Shown: in pieces, positions 1-5,598 of the stretch
Numbering within the stretch: the first letter of the stretch is position 1
Layout of the letters: each line of letters opens with the position of its first letter
Source: Desulfobacterales bacterium
GTDB taxonomy: Bacteria; Desulfobacterota; Desulfobacteria; Desulfobacterales; C00003060
Direction of reading: 5' to 3'
Assembly: GCA_030616425.1 (NCBI GenBank)
Contig: JAUWXJ010000099.1
Span: 1 to 8,343, forward strand
DNA: 8,343 nt
Notes under the pieces: generated by a model
What the model saw: only the letters and a program-made list of their open reading frames with translations
Database searches by the model: none
What the model was told of the DNA's origin: nothing
Position numbers and translations under genes: made by a program

Positions 1-270
1 AAAACCGGGGTATATGCCGTGACCGTGGAACACGATAACAACCAGTACAAAGGCGTTGCCAATATTGGATACAGCCCCACGTTTCATGAGGGTCGGTTTG
101 GCGTAGAGGTTCACATCTTCGATTTTGAAAAGACAATTTATGAGCAACCTATCCGCCTGAATTTCGTTCGCCGCCTGAGAGACGAAAAGGAGTTTTCATC
201 ACCTGAATCCTTAGCAGCTCAGATCAGGCGGGATATTGAAAAGGCCCGGGAGTTGCTGTCCAGCGAATGA
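1..270 (+). CDS. ribF: Riboflavin kinase / FAD synthetase, C-terminal part (5' end outside window)
   Basis: The frame is open from base 1 (Lys-Thr-Gly-Val-Tyr-Ala) to the TGA at 268-270, so 89 residues are seen and the N-terminal FMN adenylyltransferase domain lies off the left edge. The visible part is the riboflavin kinase beta-barrel domain. It shows GVYAV, then GVANIGYSPTF (which matches the family's GVANIG-x-x-PTF nucleotide/Mg-binding segment), then VEVHIFDF with the conserved acidic residue, then LRDEKEF and an AQIRRDIEKAR helix that usually ends the protein. By family knowledge the enzyme phosphorylates riboflavin to FMN and adenylates FMN to FAD in the cytoplasm. The next gene starts 74 bp downstream on the same strand. 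No odd features are visible in this part. The family assignment is firm; the full length is unknown. Confidence 0.93.
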   Translation, partial: KTGVYAVTVEHDNNQYKGVANIGYSPTFHEGRFGVEVHIFDFEKTIYEQPIRLNFVRRLRDEKEFSSPESLAAQIRRDIEKARELLSSE

Positions 271-344
271 TTACATATTTTTTCTATCCAAAAATTCCCC
301 TGTTTTTAGACCCATCCACACCAGGCGATACATCTTAAGACGCT

Positions 345-1460
345 ATGTCCTGGAACAAGAAAATCATCTTATCTCTGATAATAGGGCTTTTGCTGTCTGG
401 CATTGCCCTTTATGTCACCTTTAAGAATATTCCCCTTCCAGAACTGGTTGGCTATTTGAGGACCGTGAATTACTGGTGGGCAATCCCTGCAGTGGCGATA
501 GCAGTGATGACTTTCTTGATCAGGGTCGTCAGGTGGCGGCTTATCCTCAATCCGGTCACGAAAACGGGCTTTTGGAGTGCTTACCACGCCCTTATTATCG
601 GATTCATGCTCAATTGCCTTTTGCCTGGGCGGGTAGGAGAACTAGCTAGGCCGGCTATCTTTTACAAAAAGAAAGGAGTTGCGTTTTCAAAAGTACTGGC
701 CACGGTGGGCGCTGAAAGGGTCTTTGACGTAGTTGTATTACTCCTTTCTTTTGCAATTGTCCTTGCCACTATTGAAATCAGCCCAACCCTTGATCTCACA
801 TTCGGCAAGTATCATCTCAACAAGGCCACCCTTGAGATGATCGGAATGACAACCCTAGAAGTCTGTCTGGGACTGATTGCATGTATTGCCCTGGTGAGCA
901 TAAGACAGAGTCGCAGGTTCATAAAACGCATTATCCTGGGCCTGCCACACCTGCTCTTTTTTGCCAGCAACACCTTTAAGGAGAAGATCAGGGAGGGGTT
1001 TTGCGCAAGACTCGCCCATATTATTGACAACGTGGCTGTCGGACTTGACCTTTTGAAGAGCCCCAAGAGGGTCGGTCTTTGCCTTGGCCTTTCGGTCCTT
1101 GTGTGGGCAGTGGCCGGGTTTTCTTATTACGTGATGGCCTTCGGGTGCCCGGGAATTGAGCTCTCTTTTCTTGAAATGTATGCGATGATGGTCATCCTTT
1201 GCTTCTTTATTTCGCTCCCCTCTGTGCCTGGCTTCTGGGGCCTCTGGGAAGCGGGGGGCGTGTTTGGGCTCTTGATCTTTGGCGTCTCCGTCAAAGAGGC
1301 CGCAGGGTTTACCCTGGCCAATCATGTACTTCAGATAGTTCCCGTGATCGTTTTAGGTCTTATTTCGTCGATTATTACTGGCGTTAATATAGTCCAGGTA
1401 GCATATACAGGTATTGAGGAAGGGCACCGGGAAAAAGGCGCCCGGATTGAGATAAACTAG
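345..1460 (+). CDS. Flippase-like integral membrane protein (LPG-synthase TM / UPF0104 family)
   Basis: This 371-residue protein is very hydrophobic, with about 7-8 membrane segments (roughly residues 7-25, 44-62, 80-93, 126-143, 168-186, 244-266, 277-295, 303-316 and 325-350, some possibly re-entrant). Family signatures are N90 with PGRVGE at 94-99 and R102, then ER at 124-125 with D128, and near the C-terminus SLPSVPGFWGLWEAG (290-304), the equivalent of the family's P-G-G-x-G-x-x-E block. These match the transmembrane domain of lysylphosphatidylglycerol synthase (MprF) and AglD-like proteins, but no C-terminal aminoacyl-transferase domain is present. The likely role is therefore lipid or lipid-linked glycan handling in the inner membrane; the substrate cannot be told. 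The ATG at 345 is the first sensible start before the first membrane helix, although its Shine-Dalgarno is weak. The NUDIX gene follows after 25 bp. Confidence 0.85.
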   Translation: MSWNKKIILSLIIGLLLSGIALYVTFKNIPLPELVGYLRTVNYWWAIPAVAIAVMTFLIRVVRWRLILNPVTKTGFWSAYHALIIGFMLNCLLPGRVGELARPAIFYKKKGVAFSKVLATVGAERVFDVVVLLLSFAIVLATIEISPTLDLTFGKYHLNKATLEMIGMTTLEVCLGLIACIALVSIRQSRRFIKRIILGLPHLLFFASNTFKEKIREGFCARLAHIIDNVAVGLDLLKSPKRVGLCLGLSVLVWAVAGFSYYVMAFGCPGIELSFLEMYAMMVILCFFISLPSVPGFWGLWEAGGVFGLLIFGVSVKEAAGFTLANHVLQIVPVIVLGLISSIITGVNIVQVAYTGIEEGHREKGARIEIN

Positions 1461-1485
1461 GCCATTTACACTGACGAGGTTTCCC

Positions 1486-2034
1486 ATGAATATCTTAAAG
1501 ACTGTAAGCTTGACGGAAAGTCCGTGGATTAGGCCAAGAAGAGTCGTTTATGAAAACGACAGCGGGCAGGTGTTGAGCTGGGATTATATCGAGCGTGTCA
1601 ATGCTCGTAGCTCAGTCCTTGTCGTGCCTCGGTTCAAGAAATCAGGGGACCTCCTCTTCATCAGGCAGTACAGGGTTATCTTTGATTGCTACGTGATCGG
1701 CTTTCCCGCAGGTGTTATCTCGGGTGATGAGGATGTCGAGATGTGTGCCCTTCGAGAGCTTATGGAGGAGACCGGGTACACGGGAAAAGTTGTGCAGACA
1801 TCGCCGGAGTTGACCCTGAACAGTGCACTGATTAAGGAGACTGCGCGCTGTGTGGTTGTAGAGCTGGAAGAGGAGGCAGTTCCAGAGAAACAGCAACTTG
1901 AGCCTTCTGAACAGATTGAAGTTCACCGGGTGAAGCAGGATCAAATAGGAGCGTTTTTTGAGCAGGCAGCCGCAAGAGGGGATATCATAGGCGGCGGGCC
2001 GTGGTATATGCTGTTGGCCGCTCAATACCTATGA
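1486..2034 (+). CDS. NUDIX hydrolase, ADP-ribose pyrophosphatase-like
   Basis: This 182-residue protein has a complete 23-residue Nudix box at residues 76-98: G76, E82, then R90-E91-L-M-E94-E95-T-G97-Y98, fitting GX5EX7REUXEEXGU with Tyr in the last, normally aliphatic, place. The preceding FPAG (73-76) is the segment that in ADP-ribose/NDP-sugar pyrophosphatases reads E-x-P-A-G; here the Glu is replaced by Gly. The family hydrolyses nucleoside diphosphates linked to another group, using Mg2+ bound by the REXXEE glutamates. ADP-ribose or a nucleotide sugar is the likeliest substrate, but specificity is an inference. GAGG at 1476-1479, six bases before the ATG, supports the start. The stop codon overlaps, as ATGA, the start codon of a decayed endonuclease V reading frame, suggesting the two were once translationally coupled. 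Confidence 0.88.
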   Translation: MNILKTVSLTESPWIRPRRVVYENDSGQVLSWDYIERVNARSSVLVVPRFKKSGDLLFIRQYRVIFDCYVIGFPAGVISGDEDVEMCALRELMEETGYTGKVVQTSPELTLNSALIKETARCVVVELEEEAVPEKQQLEPSEQIEVHRVKQDQIGAFFEQAAARGDIIGGGPWYMLLAAQYL

Positions 2035-2164
2035 AGACTCGCAGACTCCATCCATGGGACCTCTCCCGCAAGGAGGCTATAGACGTTCAAAGGGGCTCTG
2101 TGGCCGGGTTTGCCAGTTACCCCTCAAAAAGCGGGTAAGGACCATTGCCGTCAACAGGTTGTAG
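2031..2164 (+). pseudogene. nfi: Endonuclease V (nfi) N-terminal remnant, frameshifted and truncated
   Basis: An ATG at 2031 overlaps the NUDIX stop (ATGA). It reads MKTRRLHPWDLSRKEAIDVQ, which resembles the N-terminus of bacterial endonuclease V (family pattern L-H-x-W-D-L-x-x-x-E-A-x-x-x-Q; I recall the Thermotoga protein having a closely similar start). In this frame the likeness then stops and a TAA follows at 2136-2138 after 35 codons. Adding one base at the A run near 2088-2091 restores a plausible continuation, KGLCGRV, then LKKRVRTIA, like the family's stretch leading to the catalytic G-V-D segment. That frame ends at a TAG at 2162-2164, 18 bp before fmt. The catalytic residues and roughly 180 residues are missing. 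The active enzyme nicks DNA 3' of deoxyinosine. A single-base assembly error could explain the frameshift but not the truncation. Confidence 0.6.
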
Positions 2165-2182
2165 AGACTACGAGATGTATAT

Positions 2183-3121
2183 ATGAGCACCTACCGTATC
2201 ATATTTATGGGGACCGCGGATTTTTCAGTGCCAGCCTTAAAGGCCCTGCACGAAAACCAGTATGACGTTCGAGCCGTGGTCACGCAGCCAGACCGGCCAA
2301 AAGGGCGTGGACGTCGCCTGGTTCCCCCTCCGGTCAAGGAAGTTGCCAGCGCGTTAGGCTATCCAGTATTGCAGCCTCCCATGATTAAGGAGCCGGGGTT
2401 TATTGAGAAAATCATAGCCTTGGATCCAGACCTCTTTGTTGTGGTTGCTTACGGCCGTATTCTGCCGGGGTCTTCCTTGTCGATTCCCCATCTCGGGGCA
2501 ATCAACATCCATCCATCACTTCTACCCAAGTACCGAGGGCCTGCCCCGGTCCAGTGGGCCATTATCAACGGAGAAGAAGAGACTGGCGTTACAACCATGT
2601 GGATGGATGAGGGGATGGACACAGGAGATCTCCTGTTGAGCTCTAAGATCCCGATCAGGCAGGACGACACCTCTGGGAGCCTTTCCCGCCGGCTGGCTGA
2701 AGTCGGGGCACAGCTTTTGATCGAAACATTGATCAAGCTCAGATCTGGAGATCTAGTAGGTGACCCCCAGGATAAGTCTGGCGCCACTTATGCACCTTTA
2801 CTGAAAAAGAAAGACGGGTGCATAGACTGGAGCAGAGATGCCAAATCGCTAGATGCCTTTATTCGAGGGATGACCCCCTGGCCAGGGGCATTCACCTTTC
2901 TCTCCGGCAAAAGGCTCAAGGTATTGAAGGCCAAAGAGCTTGACAAACGAACCAAGGAAAAGCCGGGTACTGTATTAGAGAGATTCCCAGGGGATTTCGA
3001 TGTAGCAACAGGCCGGGGCATATTGACGTTAAAAGAGGTTCAACTCGAATCTGCAAAGCGCCTTCCAGCCGGAGATTTCTTAAGGGGCCGTCCTGTGGCA
3101 CCCGGCACACTCCTTGGATAG
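2183..3121 (+). CDS. fmt: Methionyl-tRNA formyltransferase
   Basis: This is a full-length 312-residue protein (family about 310-320). It transfers a formyl group from 10-formyl-tetrahydrofolate to initiator Met-tRNA in the cytoplasm. The N-terminal formyltransferase domain begins IIFMGTADFSVPAL (6-19), carries the basic loop QPDRPKGRGRR (35-45), and has the catalytic triad N108, H110 (AINIHPSLLPKYRG, 106-119) and D146 (GMDTGD, 144-149). The C-terminal tRNA-binding domain starts around residue 205, with PLLKKKDGCIDW and RGMTPWPGAF (228-237). The ATG at 2183 is followed at once by the conserved domain start; upstream there is only a weak ACGAG. The deformylase gene def, which often precedes fmt, is not next to it. 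A decayed nfi fragment sits there instead, so the context looks rearranged. The gene itself seems intact. Confidence 0.97.
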   Translation: MSTYRIIFMGTADFSVPALKALHENQYDVRAVVTQPDRPKGRGRRLVPPPVKEVASALGYPVLQPPMIKEPGFIEKIIALDPDLFVVVAYGRILPGSSLSIPHLGAINIHPSLLPKYRGPAPVQWAIINGEEETGVTTMWMDEGMDTGDLLLSSKIPIRQDDTSGSLSRRLAEVGAQLLIETLIKLRSGDLVGDPQDKSGATYAPLLKKKDGCIDWSRDAKSLDAFIRGMTPWPGAFTFLSGKRLKVLKAKELDKRTKEKPGTVLERFPGDFDVATGRGILTLKEVQLESAKRLPAGDFLRGRPVAPGTLLG

Positions 3122-3176
3122 GTGGCCATGGTGGTCGTTCATTTTAGTACTTGGTTGTGGATGGACTCCGCTGGAG

Positions 3177-3281
3177 AGTTCTGGCTTTTTTGCGGACTTG
3201 CATCATGAGATCGATCTGGACGGATTCTTTCAAGTACGTCCAGAAAGGACTACTATATGGGGCGATTTTTTAAGATTGTAG
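3177..3281 (+). pseudogene. Possible 3' remnant of rsmB (16S rRNA m5C methyltransferase)
   Basis: Between fmt and the PASTA gene, one frame is open through the whole gap and ends at a TAG at 3279-3281, overlapping the start of the PASTA gene by 25 bp. Its tail reads SGFFADLHHEIDLDGFFQV followed by RPER. The D-x-D-G-F-F-x-x-R pattern shortly before a stop is how RsmB/Sun proteins commonly end, and from memory rsmB lies between fmt and a PASTA gene in several Desulfobacterota. No start codon and none of the catalytic domain can be seen. The frame also runs back into fmt out of phase, so the upstream limit given is arbitrary. The open stretch of about 50 codons is within what chance allows, so this is a tentative call based on a short motif and expected gene order. 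Confidence 0.3.
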
Positions 3282-4252
3282 CCTTGTTTGGCGTCTTTCT
3301 CGGGGTGGCAGGGGCCAGCGGATATTTCACATTGAGATTTATTATAAAAAGTGAAGATACAGTGGTGGTCCCTGAACTTGTGGGAAAAAACGTGGTGTAC
3401 TCCCTGGATATTCTCACTGATCTGGGGCTCAATATCAAGGTTAGTGGCTTCGAATACAGGAGCGACGTGCCGAAAAACCACGTGGCGTACCAGGAGCCAG
3501 GACCGGGTAGTGAAGTCAAAAAAGATCGTGATGTTCGTATCATCGTCTCTAAAGGGCCGAAGACTTTGGTGGTGCCGAATCTTGTGGGGATGGATATCCG
3601 GCAGGCATATATCATTATGGAAGAGAATGACCTGTCTCGAGGTGTTTTATCCCGTACGTTCAGCGAACAGGCTGCCACAGATGAAGTCATAAGCCAGACC
3701 CCGCGTCCTGGCACGCTTCTCACGCGTGGTGATTCCATGGACCTACTAGCCAGCCTTGGCAGATGGCCCGTAACTTATGAGATGCCGTATCTGCATGGTC
3801 TGGCCCTGGAAGACGCTATTTTCGTCCTGGAGGAGGTCCACCTTGGGCTGGGTCGAATACGATCGGTTGAAAGGAGCGACCTGCCAAAGGATGTAGTGGT
3901 TGAGCAACACCCCCCATCCGGCTACCAGGCGGCCTCTGGAACATTGGTGAATCTGACCGTTAACCGGGCAGAAAAGGGCCGGGTACTTGATCAAGGGTTA
4001 GGCCTGTTTCATCATCGTGTGCCTGAGGGCTTTTTGAGAAAGCATGTGTGGATTCGCGTAAACGCATTTGGCATGCTTTATGATCTCCGTGATGTTTTTG
4101 TGCGTCCTGGGAAGCGCATCTGGTTCTTGGCCCCCCAAGATCCTGAAACAACGGTCTTGGTTTACCAAGACAGCGAACTTGTATTGAGTGATTCTCTTTC
4201 TTATCGGTCTCACACGGACCTGCTCCGTGACCTTGAATTAGCTCGGAATTGA
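3257..4252 (+). CDS. Membrane-anchored triple-PASTA-domain protein
   Basis: This 331-residue protein has a short positive N-terminus, one membrane segment (about residues 5-30, an uncleaved anchor), then three PASTA repeats at about 36-99, 103-167 and 172-236. Each opens with a V-P-x-L-x-G or M-P-x-L-x-G type motif (VVPELVG 37-43, VVPNLVG 105-111, EMPYLHG 175-181) and contains Q-x-P-x-P/S-G (QEPGPG 79-84, QTPRPG 147-152, QHPPSG 217-222). A C-terminal part of about 90 residues (240-331) matches nothing I recognise. PASTA domains bind peptidoglycan or muropeptides and usually belong to Ser/Thr kinases or penicillin-binding proteins; here there is no catalytic domain. A periplasmic cell-wall sensing or scaffolding role is an inference. 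AAAGGA at 3244-3249 supports the ATG. The gene lies upstream of rpe on the same strand. Confidence 0.88.
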   Translation: MGRFFKIVALFGVFLGVAGASGYFTLRFIIKSEDTVVVPELVGKNVVYSLDILTDLGLNIKVSGFEYRSDVPKNHVAYQEPGPGSEVKKDRDVRIIVSKGPKTLVVPNLVGMDIRQAYIIMEENDLSRGVLSRTFSEQAATDEVISQTPRPGTLLTRGDSMDLLASLGRWPVTYEMPYLHGLALEDAIFVLEEVHLGLGRIRSVERSDLPKDVVVEQHPPSGYQAASGTLVNLTVNRAEKGRVLDQGLGLFHHRVPEGFLRKHVWIRVNAFGMLYDLRDVFVRPGKRIWFLAPQDPETTVLVYQDSELVLSDSLSYRSHTDLLRDLELARN

Positions 4253-4300
4253 TGTTACAGAATGACAGTTTAGTTCACTGATTTGCCAGGGGGTACAAAG

Positions 4301-4957
4301 ATGAAACTCATAGCGCCATCCATATTATCCGCGGATTTTTCCAGATTGGGTGATGAGGTTAAGGCAGTGGAAAAAGTCGGGGTCGATTGGATCCACATAG
4401 ATGTGATGGACGGCCATTTTGTGCCGAACATCACGATTGGTCCGCTCGTGGTGGAGGCGGTGAGGCGGGTTACGGACCTGCCACTTGACGTCCACCTTAT
4501 GGTAGAGGACCCAGACCGGTACCTGGAAGACTTTGCAAGGGCAGGAAGCACGTCGATGACTGTGCAGGCGGAGGCTTGCGTGCATCTGCACAGGACCATT
4601 CAGGCTATCAAAGCCCTGGATGTGAAGGCCGGGGTGGCACTCAATCCAACAACGCCGTTTTCGACCATAGAATGGATTCTTGAAGATGTGGACCTGGTAC
4701 TTATCATGAGCGTAAACCCTGGTTTTGGCGGTCAGAAATTCATACCCCAGACACTTCAGAAGATAAAAGACCTCAAACCTGTGATCGGAGCAAAGAATCC
4801 GAGCGTCCTCATCGAGGTTGATGGGGGCATCAACCAAGAGACCATCCGGTCGTCAGCAGACGCAGGTGCGGACGTATTCGTGGCAGGCTCAGCTATTTTT
4901 GGCAGCTCTGATTATGGCAAGGTCATCAGGAAATTCCGTTCACTAATTGGGGGATAA
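4301..4957 (+). CDS. rpe: Ribulose-phosphate 3-epimerase
   Basis: From the ATG at 4301 the protein has 218 residues, the usual family length. This start is preferred over a TTG 18 bp upstream because AGGGGG at 4288-4293 is seven bases before it and the protein then begins MKLIAPSILSADF as the family does. It is a TIM barrel that interconverts ribulose 5-phosphate and xylulose 5-phosphate in the pentose phosphate pathway. Metal and catalytic residues are in place: S8, H32 and D34 in HIDVMDGHFVPN (32-43), H65 in DVHLMVEDP (63-71) and D174 in VDGGI (173-177). The phosphate-binding segments are NPGFGGQ (139-145), GGI and AGSAIF (195-200). It begins 48 bp after the PASTA gene and ends 7 bp before a palindromic repeat that could act as a transcript end structure. 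Confidence 0.97.
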   Translation: MKLIAPSILSADFSRLGDEVKAVEKVGVDWIHIDVMDGHFVPNITIGPLVVEAVRRVTDLPLDVHLMVEDPDRYLEDFARAGSTSMTVQAEACVHLHRTIQAIKALDVKAGVALNPTTPFSTIEWILEDVDLVLIMSVNPGFGGQKFIPQTLQKIKDLKPVIGAKNPSVLIEVDGGINQETIRSSADAGADVFVAGSAIFGSSDYGKVIRKFRSLIGG

Positions 4958-4964
4958 AAAAATA

Positions 4965-5100
4965 GTAATAGTTCACGGGGCATGGAACATCGCTTCTCTA
5001 CGGCATCCAATGCCTTTAATAGGTGTGCCGTTATGGTCTGTGGAAATGGCTGGATGCCTACGTTCAGCGATATTCCATACCCCGTATGGGTAACTATTAC
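4965..5100. repeat. 136-bp imperfect palindromic (MITE-like) repeat, copy 1
   Basis: The element has perfect 9-bp inverted ends (GTAATAGTT at 4965-4973 and its complement at 5092-5100). Inside them GGGG (4977-4980) pairs with CCCC (5080-5083), and a long stem continues inwards from there. The segments 4977-4993 and 5067-5083 pair with two C:A mismatches, and GGCATCCA (5003-5009 region) pairs with TGGATGCC (5051-5058 region). About 40 bases form the centre. A second copy lies at 8210-8343, ungapped, with about 117 of 134 positions identical. There is no coding capacity that looks real. The structure fits a nonautonomous mobile palindrome or a structured RNA. It starts 7 bp after the rpe stop and ends 9 bp from the encoded 3' end of selC, so it may also end transcripts from both sides. 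No clear target-site duplication was found. Confidence 0.85.
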
Positions 5101-5109
5101 AAAGAATAA

Positions 5110-5207
5110 TGGCGGAAGTGCATGGGAATCGAACCCACCCAGGACGGTTTTAGCGCCCCACACCGGATTTGAAGTCCGGGAGCCCCACCAGAGAGCTGTC
5201 CACTTCC
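5110..5207 (-). tRNA. selC: tRNA-Sec (anticodon UCA)
   Basis: Read on the - strand this is a 98-nt selenocysteine tRNA with encoded CCA (5110-5112) and discriminator G (5113). The acceptor stem starts GGAAGTG and pairs with CACTTCC. The 8th position, expected to pair in the 8/5-type bacterial tRNA-Sec, is G opposite G here. The D stem has 6 bp (AGCTCT with GGGGCT), as tRNA-Sec requires. The anticodon arm is CCGGA-CTTCAAA-TCCGG with anticodon TCA. The long variable arm is GGGGCG, loop, CGTCCT. The T arm is GTGGG-TTCGATT-CCCAT. This tRNA is charged with serine, converted to Sec-tRNA by SelA and delivered to in-frame UGA by SelB, so the organism is expected to make selenoproteins. None is visible in this window. 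Confidence 0.96.
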
Positions 5208-5218
5208 GCAGTTTTCGT

Positions 5219-5247
5219 TATATATAGATCTTTGTCAAAGGTGTCAA
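5219..5247 (-). promoter_or_regulatory. Sigma70-type promoter of selC
   Basis: On the - strand a perfect -35 box TTGACA (5242-5247) is followed by a 17-bp spacer and the -10 box TATATA (5219-5224). The expected start point lies close to 5212, a few bases before the first tRNA base at 5207. The spacing and near-consensus boxes indicate strong constitutive transcription of selC. Its -35 part lies in a 20-bp stretch that resembles the right end of the large palindrome at 5283-5459. Confidence 0.75.
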
Positions 5248-5282
5248 CAGCCTGTCTCGTATGAGAAGAGTTACAATAAGTG

Positions 5283-5459
5283 GTTTCAAAACCCCTTTCC
5301 TCGTTTGGTTTGACCATTGTCGAAAGTTCTAAGCTCGCATCGCTAAAATTGTAAAACTCGGGCTAACGCCCTCAGACAGCTACAATTTTTTCACGCTCCG
5401 CTTCGCTAAGAACTTTTAGCAAAAATGGTCAAAATGGACTCGTCAAAGGGTTTTGAAAC
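5283..5459. repeat. Large imperfect palindrome (~177 bp), hairpin-forming intergenic element
   Basis: The outer arms GTTTCAAAACCC (5283-5294) and GGGTTTTGAAAC (5448-5459) are exact inverse complements. In the same register TTTGACCATT (5309-5318) pairs with 5424-5433. Further in, AAAGTTCT (5323-5330) pairs with 5409-5416 and AAAATTGTA (5345-5353) pairs with 5381-5389. The tip is a GGGC-TAAC-GCCC hairpin (5360-5371). The whole could fold as one cruciform or RNA hairpin. There is no open reading frame of note. It is more AT-rich than the neighbouring genes and looks like an inserted intergenic repeat. It lies between the divergent selC and peptidase genes, about 35 bp upstream of the selC -35 box. 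It is unrelated in sequence to the 136-bp repeat. Only one copy is in the window, so membership of a repeat family is an inference. Confidence 0.75.
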
Positions 5460-5471
5460 AGCCTCAAGTGT

Positions 5472-5580
5472 TAAGGGGTCAGCAAACAGCTATCAGCAAG
5501 TAGAACAAAATTGTTTGTAAGATGTTGCTTTGTAAATTTTAGGATATTTTCTGTTTCTCTTTGCTGATAGCTTACCCCTA
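5472..5580. repeat. Third hairpin element upstream of the peptidase gene
   Basis: AGCTATCAGCAA (5488-5499) is the exact inverse complement of TTGCTGATAGCT (5561-5572). Outside it AGGGGT (5474-5479) pairs with ACCCCT (5574-5579). The enclosed stretch of about 60 bases is AT-rich. The right arm ends just before the ribosome-binding site (AAAGGGGA, 5583-5590) of the peptidase gene at 5599, so a transcript crossing it would carry a hairpin in its 5' leader. It may be a small mobile palindrome or a regulatory leader; the sequence alone does not decide. Together with selC, its promoter and the large palindrome, it leaves nothing else recognisable in 5208-5598, and no convincing promoter for the peptidase gene. 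Confidence 0.6.
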
Positions 5581-5598
5581 TGAAAGGGGATACAACGC

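Noticed and set aside
855..1325. Open frame of 156 codons on the - strand inside the flippase gene.
   Set aside because: It lies fully antisense to a well-supported membrane protein and has low-complexity, charged composition typical of a shadow frame.
3128..3208. A 26-residue open frame between fmt and the PASTA gene, considered as a small protein.
   Set aside because: No ribosome-binding site and no recognisable features; the overlapping frame with the RsmB-like tail explains the region better.
4325..4837. Open frame of 170 codons on the - strand inside rpe.
   Set aside because: It is antisense to rpe, whose catalytic residues are all in place; the composition is implausible for a real protein.
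4982..5227. Open frame of 81 codons on the + strand across the repeat and selC.
   Set aside because: It crosses the palindromic repeat and runs antisense through the tRNA gene; no ribosome-binding site or protein-like pattern supports it.
5490..5560. Sigma70 promoter for the peptidase gene in the AT-rich centre of the third hairpin.
   Set aside because: Candidate boxes such as TTGTTT with TAAATT match poorly and at 16-bp spacing; no candidate stands out.
4965..5580. CRISPR array or tandem repeats in the noncoding region.
   Set aside because: The repeated units are palindromes of different sequence and length, with no regular spacer-repeat pattern.
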